A stretch of 64,000 nt of DNA from Spongilla lacustris (GCA_949361645.1 OX442427.1:806181-870180); one strand, 5' to 3'. Shown: positions 22,126 to 41,648, numbered from the stretch's first letter. Program-made: numbers and translations. Notes: a model not told the origin generated them from the sequence alone.

Positions 22126-25100
22126 ATGGCTGCAAATACAGATGAGGATTTCGATCTTACTTTAAAATTTCTTCTCCTCGGTGAAGATTATGTAGGAAAG
22201 ACGTGTATACTGAAACGTTACGTCGATGATATGTTTGGTGCTACTCTGAGTACAAGTAAGGTGCCCGCTAATATAAGCCTACATGTATAGACTTATACAC
22301 TGTATTTATACGTTCTTATATAAATTAACGACCTAGAGCGACGCTGTGCAGTTGTAGTATGTCATTGTATGAGCTCGTGGAAGTGACTGTGTGCACGTGT
22401 GTATGTGCGTGTGAGGCTATGATCCTTATTTCTGCCTAAGTTGGAGTAGATTTCCGGTTAAAGATAATTGCGTTACAAGAGAAGAAAATCAGGATGCAGA
22501 TATGGTGAGTCGTATAATTGTAGGCAGGCTAACCTGGGGGAGGAAGGTTTATAACTCTTCCTCGTACCACCTTCCATCTCCTACACCAGTGACACCACCT
22601 TCCCTCTCCTCCCACACCACCATCCCTCTCCCACACCACCTTCCCTCTCCTCACACACCACCTTCCCTCTCCTCTCACTCCACCTTCCCTAACCTTCCAC
22701 ACCTCCTCCCTCTCCTCCCACTCCACCTTCCATCTCCTCCCACCTTCCCTCTCCCCCCACACCACCTTCCCTCTCCTCCCACACCACCTTCCCTCTCCTA
22801 CCATACCACCTTCCCTCTCCTCCCACACACCACCTTCCCTCTCCTCCCACACACCACCTTCCCTCTCCTCCCACACACCACCTTCCCTCTCCTCCCACAC
22901 CACCTTCCTTGGCATAATCTTTACCTTCATGATGACTTTTATATCACCTGACATGGTATTGATGCACACTCTCCAGGGATACTGCTGGTCAAGAACGGTT
23001 TCGTACGATTATTACTGCATACTTGACGGTCTGCAAGGTTAGTACCATTGCATGCAGTTATTAATATGAATGTGCTAGGTAACCAGAACTGCCTGTAGTT
23101 ATTAATATCAATGTGCTAAGTAACCAGAACATGTAGCTTTGTATCCATCTGATATTAATTCTGACACAGATTCAGGAATAGGTCTATACCAGTACAGTGT
23201 AACCAGTTTTCCATCATGTTTCATTTCTGCCGCACCTCTATACTCTCTAGCAGTAGGCTTATGGGGCATGGCAGTGCGTAATGACAACAATCACAAAAGT
23301 GATTAAAGTTTAACAACGTTCAATATATACAGGAATATATAGGGTGCACAACAGGAGACAATATATGACCTATGAACCTAATCCACTCATTGTACTGTAC
23401 CTGGTCTACAACCATGTGCTTTATGCAATGGGTGGTGTAGGTGCATGTGTTTATGGTCAAGGTTTGTACAAAGCACCAAGGGGTGTGCCCCAGTGGACAT
23501 ATGTATAGTTGTTTATTTTAACCCACTCACCTTGCAGTTCTGAATAGTAACTTGTGTCCTTCCTCGAAGTCCTGTTGCCTCCAACTAATAATACCGTATC
23601 AAATTGTTACAGCTTCATTGGTTTTATAAATAAAGCTGACACTGGACGTACTTTTTTGGTCACTGTTTTTATTTTAAAACATAACCAGAAGAGCCCTCCA
23701 AATAAACATAACCAGAAGAGCCCTCCAAATAAACATAACCAGAAGAGCCCTCCAAATAAACATAGCCAGAAGAGCCCTCCAAATAAACATAACCAGAAGA
23801 GCCCTCCAAAAGACCTTAAAATGCAGGAAATGTGTTGTGGGTGGGGCAGAGCCCCAGACCCTATACTCAGTGACTTACTTCTAATAGACCTCCTAGCTGG
23901 CCAGACCAATGCTAATAGCTTCTGCCACCCCTGAGGTTGAAAGATGTCATATTTGGAAAGTCTACATTCATGCACACACATAGTTGGTATTGTTCTCTAT
24001 AAAATGATTCTTCTTGGCCCACATTGAAAATCTGACTGCTCATCATGTAGTTATGAACAGAAAATTATATTGCATCCACTGTAGGACATGCAGCAGAATA
24101 GTTATGTTTGCATTGAAGTGTAATTTAATGCTCCTTGTGATGGGCAAAGATTTATAACTGTTTCTTTGAAATACTGTCCACAAAATTAAATTTATTATAC
24201 CGGGGTATATATTCATAAACATAAAAGATTTTTAGAAACTGTTCTAATAATTAGGACAGTGTCCAATAAAATGACGTTATACAAATGTAGGATTTGGAGG
24301 TAAACTACAGACCTACATATAGCATGTTAAAAAAATCAGTCTCATACCCAGACCCACACTCGCAGCTGCGAATGGATTACATCACCGCTACACGCTTTCT
24401 CATGCAGCGGTGATGAAATACATCCACAGCTGTGAGTGTGGGTCAGGGTACAAAATATGCATGTTTGCTAAATGTAGCTCTGTATTATTTATAATTGCTG
24501 TAATCCCTTTGCATGTACATCATGTATGTACATGTGTGTGTATGTGTGTGTGTGTGTGTGCGTGTATATGTTTACATTGCATGTTGTTTTTCAAGTGTCA
24601 TACTTCCCTTTCAGGGTGTCATGCTTGTGTATGACATCACCAATCATAAGTCTTTTGACGAAATACCTTACTGGATGAAGTTGATTAAGAAGGTGAGGTA
24701 AAGCCTGGGGACCAGTTTGTGGTAGAACCAACTGAGATGTTACGTAGCGAAGGAGAGGAGGGGGGAGGAGATGGAAGGGCCAGGGTATTGCGTACGGTGT
24801 TACGAGAGTGGATGACTTTCACAGGATCCATGAGAATTCAGAGGCTATCATGCTTTCAATAACAAGGGGCCACCAAAACCGCAAGACCGGGGGGAGGAGA
24901 TGGGAGGAGGGAGGAGGAAAATTTGATATTGCAGCTGCTTGATCCAAGTATAATGTCCAATGAACCACCTCTGTCAGAGCTTCAGTATTTATAATGCACC
25001 ACCTTATGAGTCAGTGTGTTTCATTTAATATTATGATGTCATTATGACCAAATATGCCATTATATCCTTCAGCATGGTCCTGGTGCTGAAGTACTGCTGG

Positions 25101-28100
25101 TAGGGAACAAGTGTGATCTTGACTCTCAGAGGGTTATAAGCACAGAGAGAGGGCAGCTGATGGCATCGAGTCTAGGAATTTCCTTCAGAGAAACCAGTCC
25201 TAAGAGTGGCATCACAAGTGTTGATGAGGTGAGCATTGTGCAGAGTATGTGTACATGTATGTGTATGTGTACATGTATGTGTACATGTATGTGTACATGT
25301 ATGTGTATGTGTATGTGTATGTGTGGTCTTGTCCATAAAATACACATCCCTTTATTTTTCAGGCATTTGATACCTTAGCAAGACGTGTTCTAGCAAAGGT
25401 AAGGGTCCTGATGTAAGGTCTATAGGTAAGGGTCCTGATGTAAGGTCTATAGGTAAGGGTCCTGATGTAGGGTCTATAGGTAAGGGTCCTGATGCAAGGT
25501 CTATAGGTAAGGGTCCTGATGTAAGGTCTATAGGTAAGGGTCCTGATGTAAGGTCTATAGGTAAGGGTCCTGATGTAAGGTCTATAGGTAAGGGTCCTGA
25601 TGTAAGGTCTATAGGTAAGGGTCCTGATGTAAGGTCTATAGGTAAGGGTCCTGATGTAAGGTCTATAGGTAAGGGTCCTGATGTAAGGTCTATAGGTAAG
25701 GGTCCTGATGTAAGGTCTATAGGTAAGGGTCCTGATGTAAGGTCTATAGGTAAGGGTCCTGATGTAAGGCCTATAGGTAAGGGTCCTGATGTAAGGTCTA
25801 TAGGTAAGGGTCCTGATGTAAGGTCTATAGGTAAGGGTCCTGATGTAAGGTCTGCAGGTAAGGGTCCTGATGTAAGGTCTATAGGTAAGGGTCCTGATGT
25901 AAGGTCTATAGGTAAGGGTCCTGATGTAAGGTCTATAGGTAAGGGTCCTGATGTAAGGTCTATAGGTAAGGGTCCTGATGTAAGGTCTATAGGTAAGGGT
26001 CCTGATGTAAGGTCTATAGGTAAGGGTCCTGATGTAAGGTCTATAGGTAAGGGTCCTGATGTAAGATCTATAGGTAAGGGTCCTGATGTAAGGTCTATAG
26101 GTAAGGGTCCTGATGTAAGGTCTATAGGTAAGGGTCCTGATGTAAGGTCTATAGGTAAGGGTCCTGATGTAAGGTCTATAGGTAAGGGTCCTGATGTAAG
26201 GTCTGCAGGTAAGGGTCCTGATGTAAGGTCTATAGGTAAGGGTCCTGATGTAAGGTCTATAGGTAAGGGTCCTGATGTAAGGTCTATAGGTAAGGGTCCT
26301 GATGTAAGGTCTATAGGTAAGGGTCCTGATGTAAGGTCTATAGGTAAGGGTCCTGATGTAAGGTCTTAAGGTAAAGGTCCTGATGTAAGGTTTATAGGTA
26401 AGGGTCCTGATGTAAGGTCTATAGGTAAGGGTCCTGATGTAAGGTCTATAGTTAAGGGTCCTGATGTAAGGTCTATAGGTAAGGGTCCTGATGTAAGGTC
26501 TATAGGTAAGGGTCCTGATGTAAGGTCTATAGGTAAGGGTCCCGATGTAAGGTCTATAGGTAAGGGTCCTGATGTAAGGTCTATAGGTAAGGGTCCTGAT
26601 GTAAGGTCTATAGGTAAGGGTCCTGATGTAAGGTCTATAGGTAAGGGTCCTGATGTAAGGTCTATAGGTAAGGGTCCTGATGTAAGGTCTATAGGTAAGG
26701 GTCCTGATGTAAGGTCTATAGGTAAGGGTCCTGATGTAAGGTCTATAGATAAGGGTCCCGATGTAAGGTCTACAGTGCATAACATGCTAGTTGATGATAA
26801 AAAATTTTGCATCACTTTTACATTTGAATGGACTTTTTAACAACATGGTTTGGGGTATTCAAAATCTAATTACAGAATATTGTTTATGCATCATCTGCCA
26901 TTAAAAGTACAAAACCACAACTACTCACGTGACTTCCTGATTGCATAGTGTTTCATTTTCAGTAACTACCCTAAATAAGTGGTTTTTAAGGGATTTCTCC
27001 CCCGTTAAATACTGGATTGCGCTGAAATTCGGTATGTAAGTGTAGCATGTCCCCTTATCGAAAACTACCGAGTCCGATTTCGAATGCGGGAAACAGTTTC
27101 GGTATTGGCATTCTATAAGGACAGATTTTAGAGGGAATTGTGCTTAGTATGGAGTTTCGTTGCGTGCGCGATCTGAGGTCCCAGGATCAGCTAGTAGATA
27201 ATAAAATGATGGTTGAATCCAAGGCTATTGCATTCGTGACTTTACTGATGGTTTGGCAGCAAATAGAAAGCCTCTAAGTCGGAGGATGATAAAAAGTCGG
27301 CCATATACAATGAATAACATTAAAAAGTTGACGTTATTGTATTTTGTGGGAGTGGTGATCAAGTCGACAACGATTCATTTCCTCTTCAGAGGTGCCCAAA
27401 TAAGTGATGATGCTTTCCTACATCTGATTTATCACCCGCTTGTGGTCTCCAGCAGGGTTTGGTTCTGAAAAGACGCTACCACTCCCACTTTTCAGCCAAT
27501 GACGTCAACTCTATAATGTTATTCATTGTATATGGCCGACTTTTTTTTCATCCTCTGACTTAGAGGCTTTCTATTCGCTGCCAAACCATCAGTAAAGTCA
27601 CGAATGCAACTGCCTTGGATTCAACCATCATTTTACTATCTACTAGCTGATCCTGGGACCTCAGATCGCGCACGCAACGAAACTCCATACTAAGCACAAT
27701 TCCCTCTAAAATCTGTCCTTATAGAATGCCAATACCGAAACTGTTTCCCGCATTCGAAATCGGACTCGGTACTTTTCGATAAGGGGCCATGCTACACTTA
27801 CACACCGAATTTCAGCGCAATCCAGCATGTAACGGTGGAGAAATCCCTTAAAAACCACTTATTTAGGGTAGTTACTGAAAATGAAACGCTATGCAATCAG
27901 GAAGTCACGTGAGCAGTTGTGGTTTTGCCCTTTTAATGTCAGATGATGCATAAATAATATTCTGTAATTATATTTTGGATATACCAAACCATTTTGTTAA
28001 AAAGTCCACTCAAATGTAAAAGTGATGCAAAATTTTTTATCATCAACTAGCATGTTATGCACTGTATAGGTATGGGTCCTGATGGAAGGTCTGCAGGTAA

Positions 28101-28211
28101 GGTAGGAGTGGGCACATTTTATGTAAAAGGGGGATTCATGCAATTATGAAATTCAAGGCCTGTAATGATTTCCATTTATTTGCTTCCAAAAACAAAGAAA
28201 ATGGAAGATGA
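22126..28211 (+). CDS. Rab8-like small GTPase, copy C (altered 3' end)
   Basis: Third Rab copy. Exons: 22126-22255, 22441-22504, 22977-23037, 24615-24692, 25073-25228, 25363-25398 and a last exon that probably starts at 28158. Its core is the most canonical of the three: [28 protein letters not shown], though ETSPKSG is shared with copy B. The usual exon 7 acceptor (CCTCAG|GTCTGT) is gone. The best remaining acceptor, TTCAAG at 28152-28157, puts the reading in a new frame ([17 protein letters not shown], stop 28209-28211) of about 192 residues without a prenylation box. The old frame still encodes KAVERSDRCSTM up to 28263 but cannot be joined in phase. Intron 6 contains the 27-bp array and an inserted foldback element. 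It may be a pseudogene or a cytosolic variant. Confidence 0.75.
22560..22912 (+). repeat. Pyrimidine minisatellite in Rab C intron 2
   Basis: Irregular repeats of CTCCCACACCACCTTCCCT-type sequence, homologous to 9343-9665. Confidence 0.85.
23676..23808 (+). repeat. 27-bp minisatellite in Rab C intron 3
   Basis: Five units of AACATAACCAGAAGAGCCC plus TCCAAATA. Copy B has a single unit at 10893-10921, which shows that the array expanded after duplication. Confidence 0.9.
24336..24452. mobile_element. Palindromic MITE-like element, Rab C intron 3
   Basis: Same family and same intron position as in copies A and B. It begins CAGTCTCATACCCAGACCC and ends GTGTGGGTCAGGGTAC, with the ATTACATCACCGCTACAC core intact. 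Confidence 0.6.
25399..26772 (+). repeat. 27-bp splice-donor array, Rab copy C intron 6
   Basis: About 51 units of the 27-bp repeat starting at the first intron base after exon 6 (...TAGCAAAG). Variants include GGTCTGCAGG, GATGCAAGG and TCTTAAGG. The array is cut by the foldback element at 26773 and resumes for a little over one unit at 28065-28106. Confidence 0.95.
26773..28064. mobile_element. Foldback element with long inverted repeats and TA target duplication
   Basis: The element begins CAGTGCATAACATGCTAG and ends with the reverse complement. The two arms (26773-27356 and 27478-28064) are imperfect reverse complements of about 585 bp, roughly 90 percent identical by eye, around a loop of about 120 bp. 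TA flanks both ends (26771-26772 and 28065-28066). Removing the element and one TA restores the 27-bp array in perfect phase, so insertion is certain. A CAGTG terminus with a TA duplication is typical of Tc1/mariner-type elements. No transposase is encoded, so it is non-autonomous. Confidence 0.9.
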
Positions 28212-28313
28212 AGAAAAGAGAGTGAAGGCAGTTGAAAGAAGTGATAGATGCAGTACCATGTGAACTAACTATTGCTGGCATTCATTATATTTCACGTTAT
28301 GAATGGATGTACA

Positions 28314-36280
<7,967 letters not shown>

Positions 36281-36383
36281 TATCATATCACCCTCGCCCT
36301 CGCCCGCCCGTAACCCAAAATTAATACCCCCTGTCTCGTTCCCAGAGTAGAACGAGAGTCCTCTATTTAATTAATTGGAATTG
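36281..36383. promoter_or_regulatory. Bidirectional promoter, WD40 gene / ENT gene
   Basis: Only 103 bp separate the start codons of the two divergent genes. The interval holds a CCCTCGCCCTCGCCCGCCCG stretch, with no TATA box or clear factor site. Both genes must share or overlap promoters here. Confidence 0.6.
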
Positions 36384-38093
36384 ATGGCCTCAACAACTCC
36401 GGAAATCAGCAAACATGAAAGCGCAAAAGACAGTTTGACAGACGATACGCAGTCAAAATCGGAGGCGGCTGAGTCGGCCTCGTCTGATCCAATGAAGCCT
36501 GCCGTTGACCCTCCGAAAGATCGCTTTTACCTGACGTACGTCGCGTTCTTCCTGGCCGGCGCAGGATTCTTGTTTCCATGGAACAGTTTCGTAGCCGCGG
36601 TGGACTATTTCCTCTTTCTGTACCCAGACAAGCACCCGGAGGTAGCCATAGCCGTGACGTACCTATTGGTAACGCTGACGTTCTCCACCGTGAACATCGG
36701 TATTGTCCACTGCATCCCCCTCCACGGACGGATAGGTTTCGGTTACTTCATGTTCACGATTGCCCTCGTCTTTGTGCCCTTACTCGACATTGCCATCCAG
36801 AACTGCGCACTCGACTCCAACGTCTCCTTCTTCCTCACGCTGTGCGCGGTGTTCACCGTGGGCATAGGAAGCGGGTTGCAGCAGTCTAGCTATTACGGCC
36901 TCTCCGGCATGCTCCCGCCAAGGTACACGCAGGCTGTCATGGCGGGGGAGAGCGCAGCTGGCCTGGTTGTGTCGCTCAACAGGGTCGTCACAAAGGTTGC
37001 TCTCACTGAAATGAGGAGCGGTGTGATAGCCTTCTTTGTCGTGTCGGTGCTGTTCATTCTGCTGTGTGTAGGCTGCCAGGTGTACATTGGTCTGTCTCCC
37101 TTTGTGCGCCACTATGTGGTGGCCTGCAGACAAAACAAGCCACATAATAATAGTGATACAATCTTATCAGGTGGGGTGAGTACATGTATGTGTGTCTGTG
37201 TGTGCGTGTGTGTGACTTACTCGTGGCCTTGTGAAGGAGGAGGATGAGCAAAGGCTGATAACAAGCCAGCTCGAATCCGAGGACTCAAATGTCAGTTGCA
37301 CCATCCCCATGGCACTGAAGTTTCGTGGTGAGTTTTTTTTGTTGAAATTTTTATGTACTGCTGCACTTACCCTGTCATCTCTCCAGAGATGGTGCTCATT
37401 AGATGGAGAATAACTAAACAGATATGGATGCATGCTGTAGCCATTTTAATTGCCTTCTTTATCACCTTGTTCCTGTTTCCTGGAATCATTTCTGAGATTC
37501 AATACTGCGACATCAAAGACTGGATGCCAGTCATCCTCATCACAGTTTTTAACTTCTCTGATTTTGTTGCAAAGGTAATCATCAATAGTACCACTACTGC
37601 ACGTTGACTGCACCTTGCTCTAGTGGCTGGCACTGATTCACATTCGGTGGATGACCCCGAGGATCGTTTTGTTCAGCTGCATTGCCCGGGTCGTATTTAT
37701 CCCTTTGTTTCTTCTCTGCACTTCTCCATCTCCCACTCACCCCATCCTCACCAGCCCGGCTTGGTCCATTGGCTTCACCTTTGCCTTTGGATTAACTAAC
37801 GGCTATTTGGGGTGCCTACCAATGGTTGCCCATTCACAAGATGTGACAAAACGTGGACACAAAGAATTGGCTGGTAAGTGGTTAATTTTTAGCATCCAAT
37901 ATTTTTAAAAGTCCCTCCCCATCTCTTCCCTGACCCTCCAGGTACAATAATGACGTGGTTTCTACTTACAGGCCTCACACTGGGGGCTGTTTTAGCATAT
38001 TCGCTCACGCCCTTGACCAGACTAGATGAGTACAGGCCCTGTTTAAATGTGACACAAGATTCTATTTGTGCTCGAACCAACAGAACACTGTAG
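36384..38093 (+). CDS. Equilibrative nucleoside transporter (ENT4/PMAT-like, SLC29 family)
   Basis: Multi-pass membrane transporter of the SLC29 family, carrying nucleosides or, in the ENT4 branch, organic cations and monoamines across the plasma membrane. Five exons (36384-37175, 37237-37327, 37387-37574, 37624-37873, 37942-38093) total 1473 bp and join in phase to 490 residues, a normal ENT length. After a polar N-terminus the family signature FPWNSFVAAVDYF appears, then QQSSYYGLSGMLPPRYTQAVM and GESAAGLVVSLNRVVTK, strongly ENT-like, a long acidic cytoplasmic loop (exons 1-2, EEDEQRLITSQLESED), and C-terminal segments with FPGIISEI, FNFSDFVAK and LGCLPMVA. The GMLP.RYTQ.VM.GES.AG block favours the ENT4 subgroup. 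The substrate cannot be decided from sequence. The first in-frame ATG was taken as the start. Confidence 0.9.
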
Positions 38094-38195
38094 TACATGT
38101 TTGCTTTGTACAAGAAGAGGACATATACGACTGATAACACGCACGTACACGATAATATACGATGATCAAGAGATGCAGGATGTGTATAGGACTGT

Positions 38196-38594
38196 TCAGA
38201 TGTAAATTCTGATTGTGCGAAGGTCTTTATCCGCGCACTCCCTCTCCTTGTTGTAGTAGTAGAAATTTCCGTCCCTTCGGCGGAGTTTCTTTACGTAGTT
38301 GTTGTGGGGCCATCTGTCCACCTGCGCATAGGCGCAATCCGCATGCAGCGAGAAACGAAATTATGATTCTACTCTACACTAATAGACATCGAAAATTTTA
38401 CTTACGGATTCAAGTTTGTTTACAGCGAGGTACTCCTTTTGATCTTTGTAGCCTGCAAGCTGAAATCGGTACGCTGCGCGCAATATAAGTGGTGGCCAGT
38501 CAAAATTACAAAAATAAATGAGTTAAAATAGTAGGTTACCTTCTTCTACCATATCGCTCCACTCTCGAGGTATCTCCGCTTTTTGAGCTGCCAT
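38196..38594 (-). CDS. MEIG1: MEIG1 (meiosis-expressed gene 1) homologue
   Basis: Small protein of 75 residues from three exons (38594-38540, 38452-38406, 38321-38196), all in phase with standard splice sites. The C-terminal half VDRWPHNNYVKKLRRRDGNF and YYYNKERECADKDL is the hallmark of MEIG1, which in mammals works with PACRG on the sperm manchette and flagellum. The upstream part WSDMVEEGYKDQKEYLAV fits the family's helical N-terminus. It converges on the ENT gene (stops about 100 bp apart) and is divergent from the LRR gene. Its presence suggests the organism makes motile cilia or flagella. The ATG chosen is the first in frame. Confidence 0.9.
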
Positions 38595-38711
38595 CCTTAT
38601 TTTTCAAACCGTGAAAAAGTTGTGTTACAAATAAGACGCGTTACCATGACAATTAATACACCTTATCGAATCACACGCCCCAAATATGCAAAATTGGTCC
38701 CACACAAAACC
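38595..38711. promoter_or_regulatory. Bidirectional promoter MEIG1 / LRR gene with X-box-like motif
   Basis: A 117-bp interval separates the two start codons. It contains GTTACCATGACAAT at 38640-38653, close to the RFX-factor X-box (GTTRCC, 2-bp spacer, RGYAAC); the left half-site matches fully and the right differs at two positions. RFX sites commonly drive ciliary genes, and MEIG1 is a flagellar gene. Confidence 0.5.
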
Positions 38712-41648
38712 ATGGTGAGCAATTCATGTACTTGTATATGTATGGTAAAGATGGCGTATGTTGATGTAGAAACGGAGAATCGAACTTGACTTACACGCCA
38801 AAGGTGTTACACACATTCGAGAAGCTTCGTTACACAAGGTACGTACGCCTGAAATAGGGCCTACATGTGCGGTGCCAGTCTAATATTGACGTGCCTGTAG
38901 TATGTCGGAGTGCGGACATTGGATCTCTCTTGTAACCACATCGCCAAGATTGAAGGGCTCGAGATATTTCCTGTGAGAATCCAAAGGACGAAGTGGCTTT
39001 GAAAAAAAAAAAAAGTTATACATTTACTTATTTCAGGAGTTGGGCGAACTGAAGCTATACAGTAACGCAATAAAAACGATCGAAGGCTTGGAGAGGTATT
39101 AAATAACAACAGATGTAAAATTCATTTAAACTACATGTACATGTAACTTTTCTTTAACAGATTGGGTCAACTTTCTATACTTCTGTTGCATGACAACCAA
39201 ATCCATGTTATAGGTACATGTACACACGTGACCAATTATACTGTCATGTGAGCACTTGAGCATGCTGATAGGACCAGGGCTGTCAGCACAGAAGAAGCTT
39301 CAGGTCCTTAGGCTGGACCACAACAAGCTTCAGGAGATCTCATGGGGTGAGATTAGCAGCTGCAGTCACCTGATGCAGCTGGACATGAGCGACAACTCCT
39401 TGAAGCTGCTCAGGGGGCACTGCAACCTCCAGCAGCTGGAGGAACTGAAGCTGGCCAACAACCAGCTTGCCTTAGTGCCGGACCTCACTGGGTGCAAGAT
39501 GGTGGGTCTGGCATGGCAAGAAAAAAGCAGTCTTCAGTCACAATGTTTCCTCTTTTTTTTTTTTTGTTTTTTTGTTGCCTAGCTGTATGAGCTGGACCTC
39601 TCAGGCAACCCTTTATGTATTGACAGCTTGTCTGTGCTGACGGTGCTTGAGCACCTGAAGGCAAGGAGTGTGGGCTTGTTGTTTTGGGCCACACATGAGA
39701 GCTAACTGTCCCATCACAGCTACTCAGCATCAATGCGGTGGGTCTGGATTGCTTTGAGCAACTTCCAGTGCTGAGGTGCTCACCTCCCACACACTACCTC
39801 CTACACATCACCTCCACATACCACCTCTACACACTACCTCGCACACACATCAGTAACACTTTTGTTTACACACACATGTACACATACATTCAATATACAC
39901 GTGCACTCACACATACACATGCACACACACACACATGCACTCACACACATGCACTCACGCATGCACTCATACACATGCACTCACACAGGGGTCTTGAGGA
40001 ACTTCATGTAGCTGGCAACAGATGTAAGAGCTTGCAGGTTAGAAATGTTCAGGGACACACAGTATAGATCATCTCCAAACCTTGCTAACCCAGACCCCTC
40101 CCCTAGTTTTATTGACCCTGGCCCCTCCCTATTCTATTTTTTACTGACCTAGGCCCCTCCCCCAGGCCCTCCCCGACCTCTATTCACATCTTGAAGTCCT
40201 TGATGTGAGAACGAACTGTATTGCTGACGTCGAACAGTTGGCACCCCTTGGCAAAATGGCAGACCTGTACGAACTATTGTTGGAGGGAAATCCAGTTTGT
40301 CTTAGCCACTCAAGGTCACCCCATCCTCCCTTGCCCACCTCCCTCATCTCACCTCTCCCTCCACCATTCCCTTACCCTCTCTCCCTCCACCCCCTACCCC
40401 ACCTTTAGGGACGAGCTAGCTCCCTTCCTGCCCCAAATTGAGGGACTTAGCATTGACAGGCCAACTGGTTCTTCCTCTGGTGGCCCTTCTTCAGTGGAAG
40501 AGGAAGACCACATGCGAGAGCTGAGCCTGCTTCTAACACAGGCAGAGCTGGATCTTAAGCAGTACCAGGGTGACATTGTAGCCAGGTGGGTGGTGATGCT
40601 GATGAGGGGGTGGGGTAAGGGATACAGGTGATGATGATGAGGGGGTGGGGTAAAGGATACAGGTGATGATGATGAGGGGGTGGGGTAAGGGATACAGGTG
40701 ATGGTGATGAGGGGGGTAAGGGATACAGGTGATGGTGATGAGGGGGTGGGGTAAGGGATACAGGTGATGATGATGAGGGGGTGGGGTAAGGGATACAGGT
40801 GATGGTGATGAGGGGGTGGGGTAAGGATACAGGTAATGGTGATGAGGGGGTGGGTAAGGGATATAGGTGATGGTGATGAGGGGGTGGGGTAAGGGATACA
40901 GGTGATGATGATGAGGGGGTGGGGTAAGGGATACAGGTGATGATGATGAGGGGGTGTGGTAAGGGATACAGGTGATGGTGATGAGGGGGTGGGGTAAGGG
41001 ATACAGGTGATGATGATGAGGGGGTGTGGTAAGGGATACAGGTGATGGTGATGAGGGGGTGGGGTAAGGGATACAGGTGATGATGATGAGGGGGTGGGGT
41101 AAGGGATACAGGTGATGGTGATGAGGGGGTGGGGTAAGGGATACAGGTGATGGTGATGAGGGGGTGGGGTAAGGGATACAGGTGATGGTGATGAGGGGGT
41201 GGGGTAGTCAACATCAGTGCATGGTGCATGCACAAATGTAAACAAAATGTGTGTTTCACAAATGAGCTGATACTTATATCAGATCAATTACAAAACCAAA
41301 AGGTTTTTTTTTTAATCCACAGCTTTGCTGCAGTTAACAGTACTAGTCTTAATTAATGTTAATTTTAACCTGTTGCAATTATTTCCTATAAGGTTTGAGC
41401 TGCTTCATGGCTCTTCAGAGTCGGAACATGAAGTATCAAGTTGTGATCTTGTTTTGAGCGTGCCGCACTGCAGTAGTGAGGATCAGGCCGAAGCTGTCGG
41501 AGATAAACCTCCGAGCCGATGTGGAAGGTATATCTTTAGTTTAGAAGAGCAGCAGCAAACAAATTAACATCTGTCCTACAGTCGTGCAAGGCTGAAAGAA
41601 GCCCTGGTATTTGCTAGCAGTTGTGACTCTTCTGCAGAAATGAAATAA
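38712..41648 (+). CDS. SDS22-type leucine-rich repeat protein
   Basis: Protein of about 398 residues from 13 exons (38712-38714, 38770-38838, 38901-38972, 39037-39095, 39161-39213, 39272-39501, 39583-39660, 39720-39775, 39989-40037, 40166-40314, 40409-40585, 41393-41527, 41582-41648), all phases closing. Exon 1 is only the ATG. About ten 22-24-residue LRRs are visible: VRTLDLSCNHIAKIEGLE, LGELKLYSNAIKTIEGLE, LQVLRLDHNKLQEIS, MQLDMSDNSLKLL, LEELKLANNQLALVPDL, LYELDLSGNPL, LEVLDVRTNCIADVEQLAPL, LYELLLEGNPVC. The C-terminal 140 residues are polar and unassigned. The LxxLxLxxNxIxxIEGL pattern is that of SDS22/ciliary LRR proteins, and the shared promoter with MEIG1 supports a ciliary role; the specific orthologue is not clear. 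Intron 7 uses a GC donor (AAG|GCAAGG). Confidence 0.85.
40586..41205 (+). repeat. 33-bp minisatellite seeded at LRR exon 11 donor
   Basis: About 18 units of ACAGGTGATGATGATGAGGG plus GGTGGGGTAAGGGAT. The first unit overlaps the donor region (GCCAG|GTGGGTGGTGATGCTG), and each unit repeats an ACAG|GTGATG and a GGTAAGGG donor-like site. Confidence 0.9.

Noticed and set aside
6130..26772. 27-bp arrays as CRISPR
   Set aside because: There are no spacers between units; it is a direct tandem satellite in eukaryotic introns.
27253..27468. 71-residue ORF inside the foldback element
   Set aside because: Mostly arm sequence that is palindromic; no transposase motif and no support for coding.
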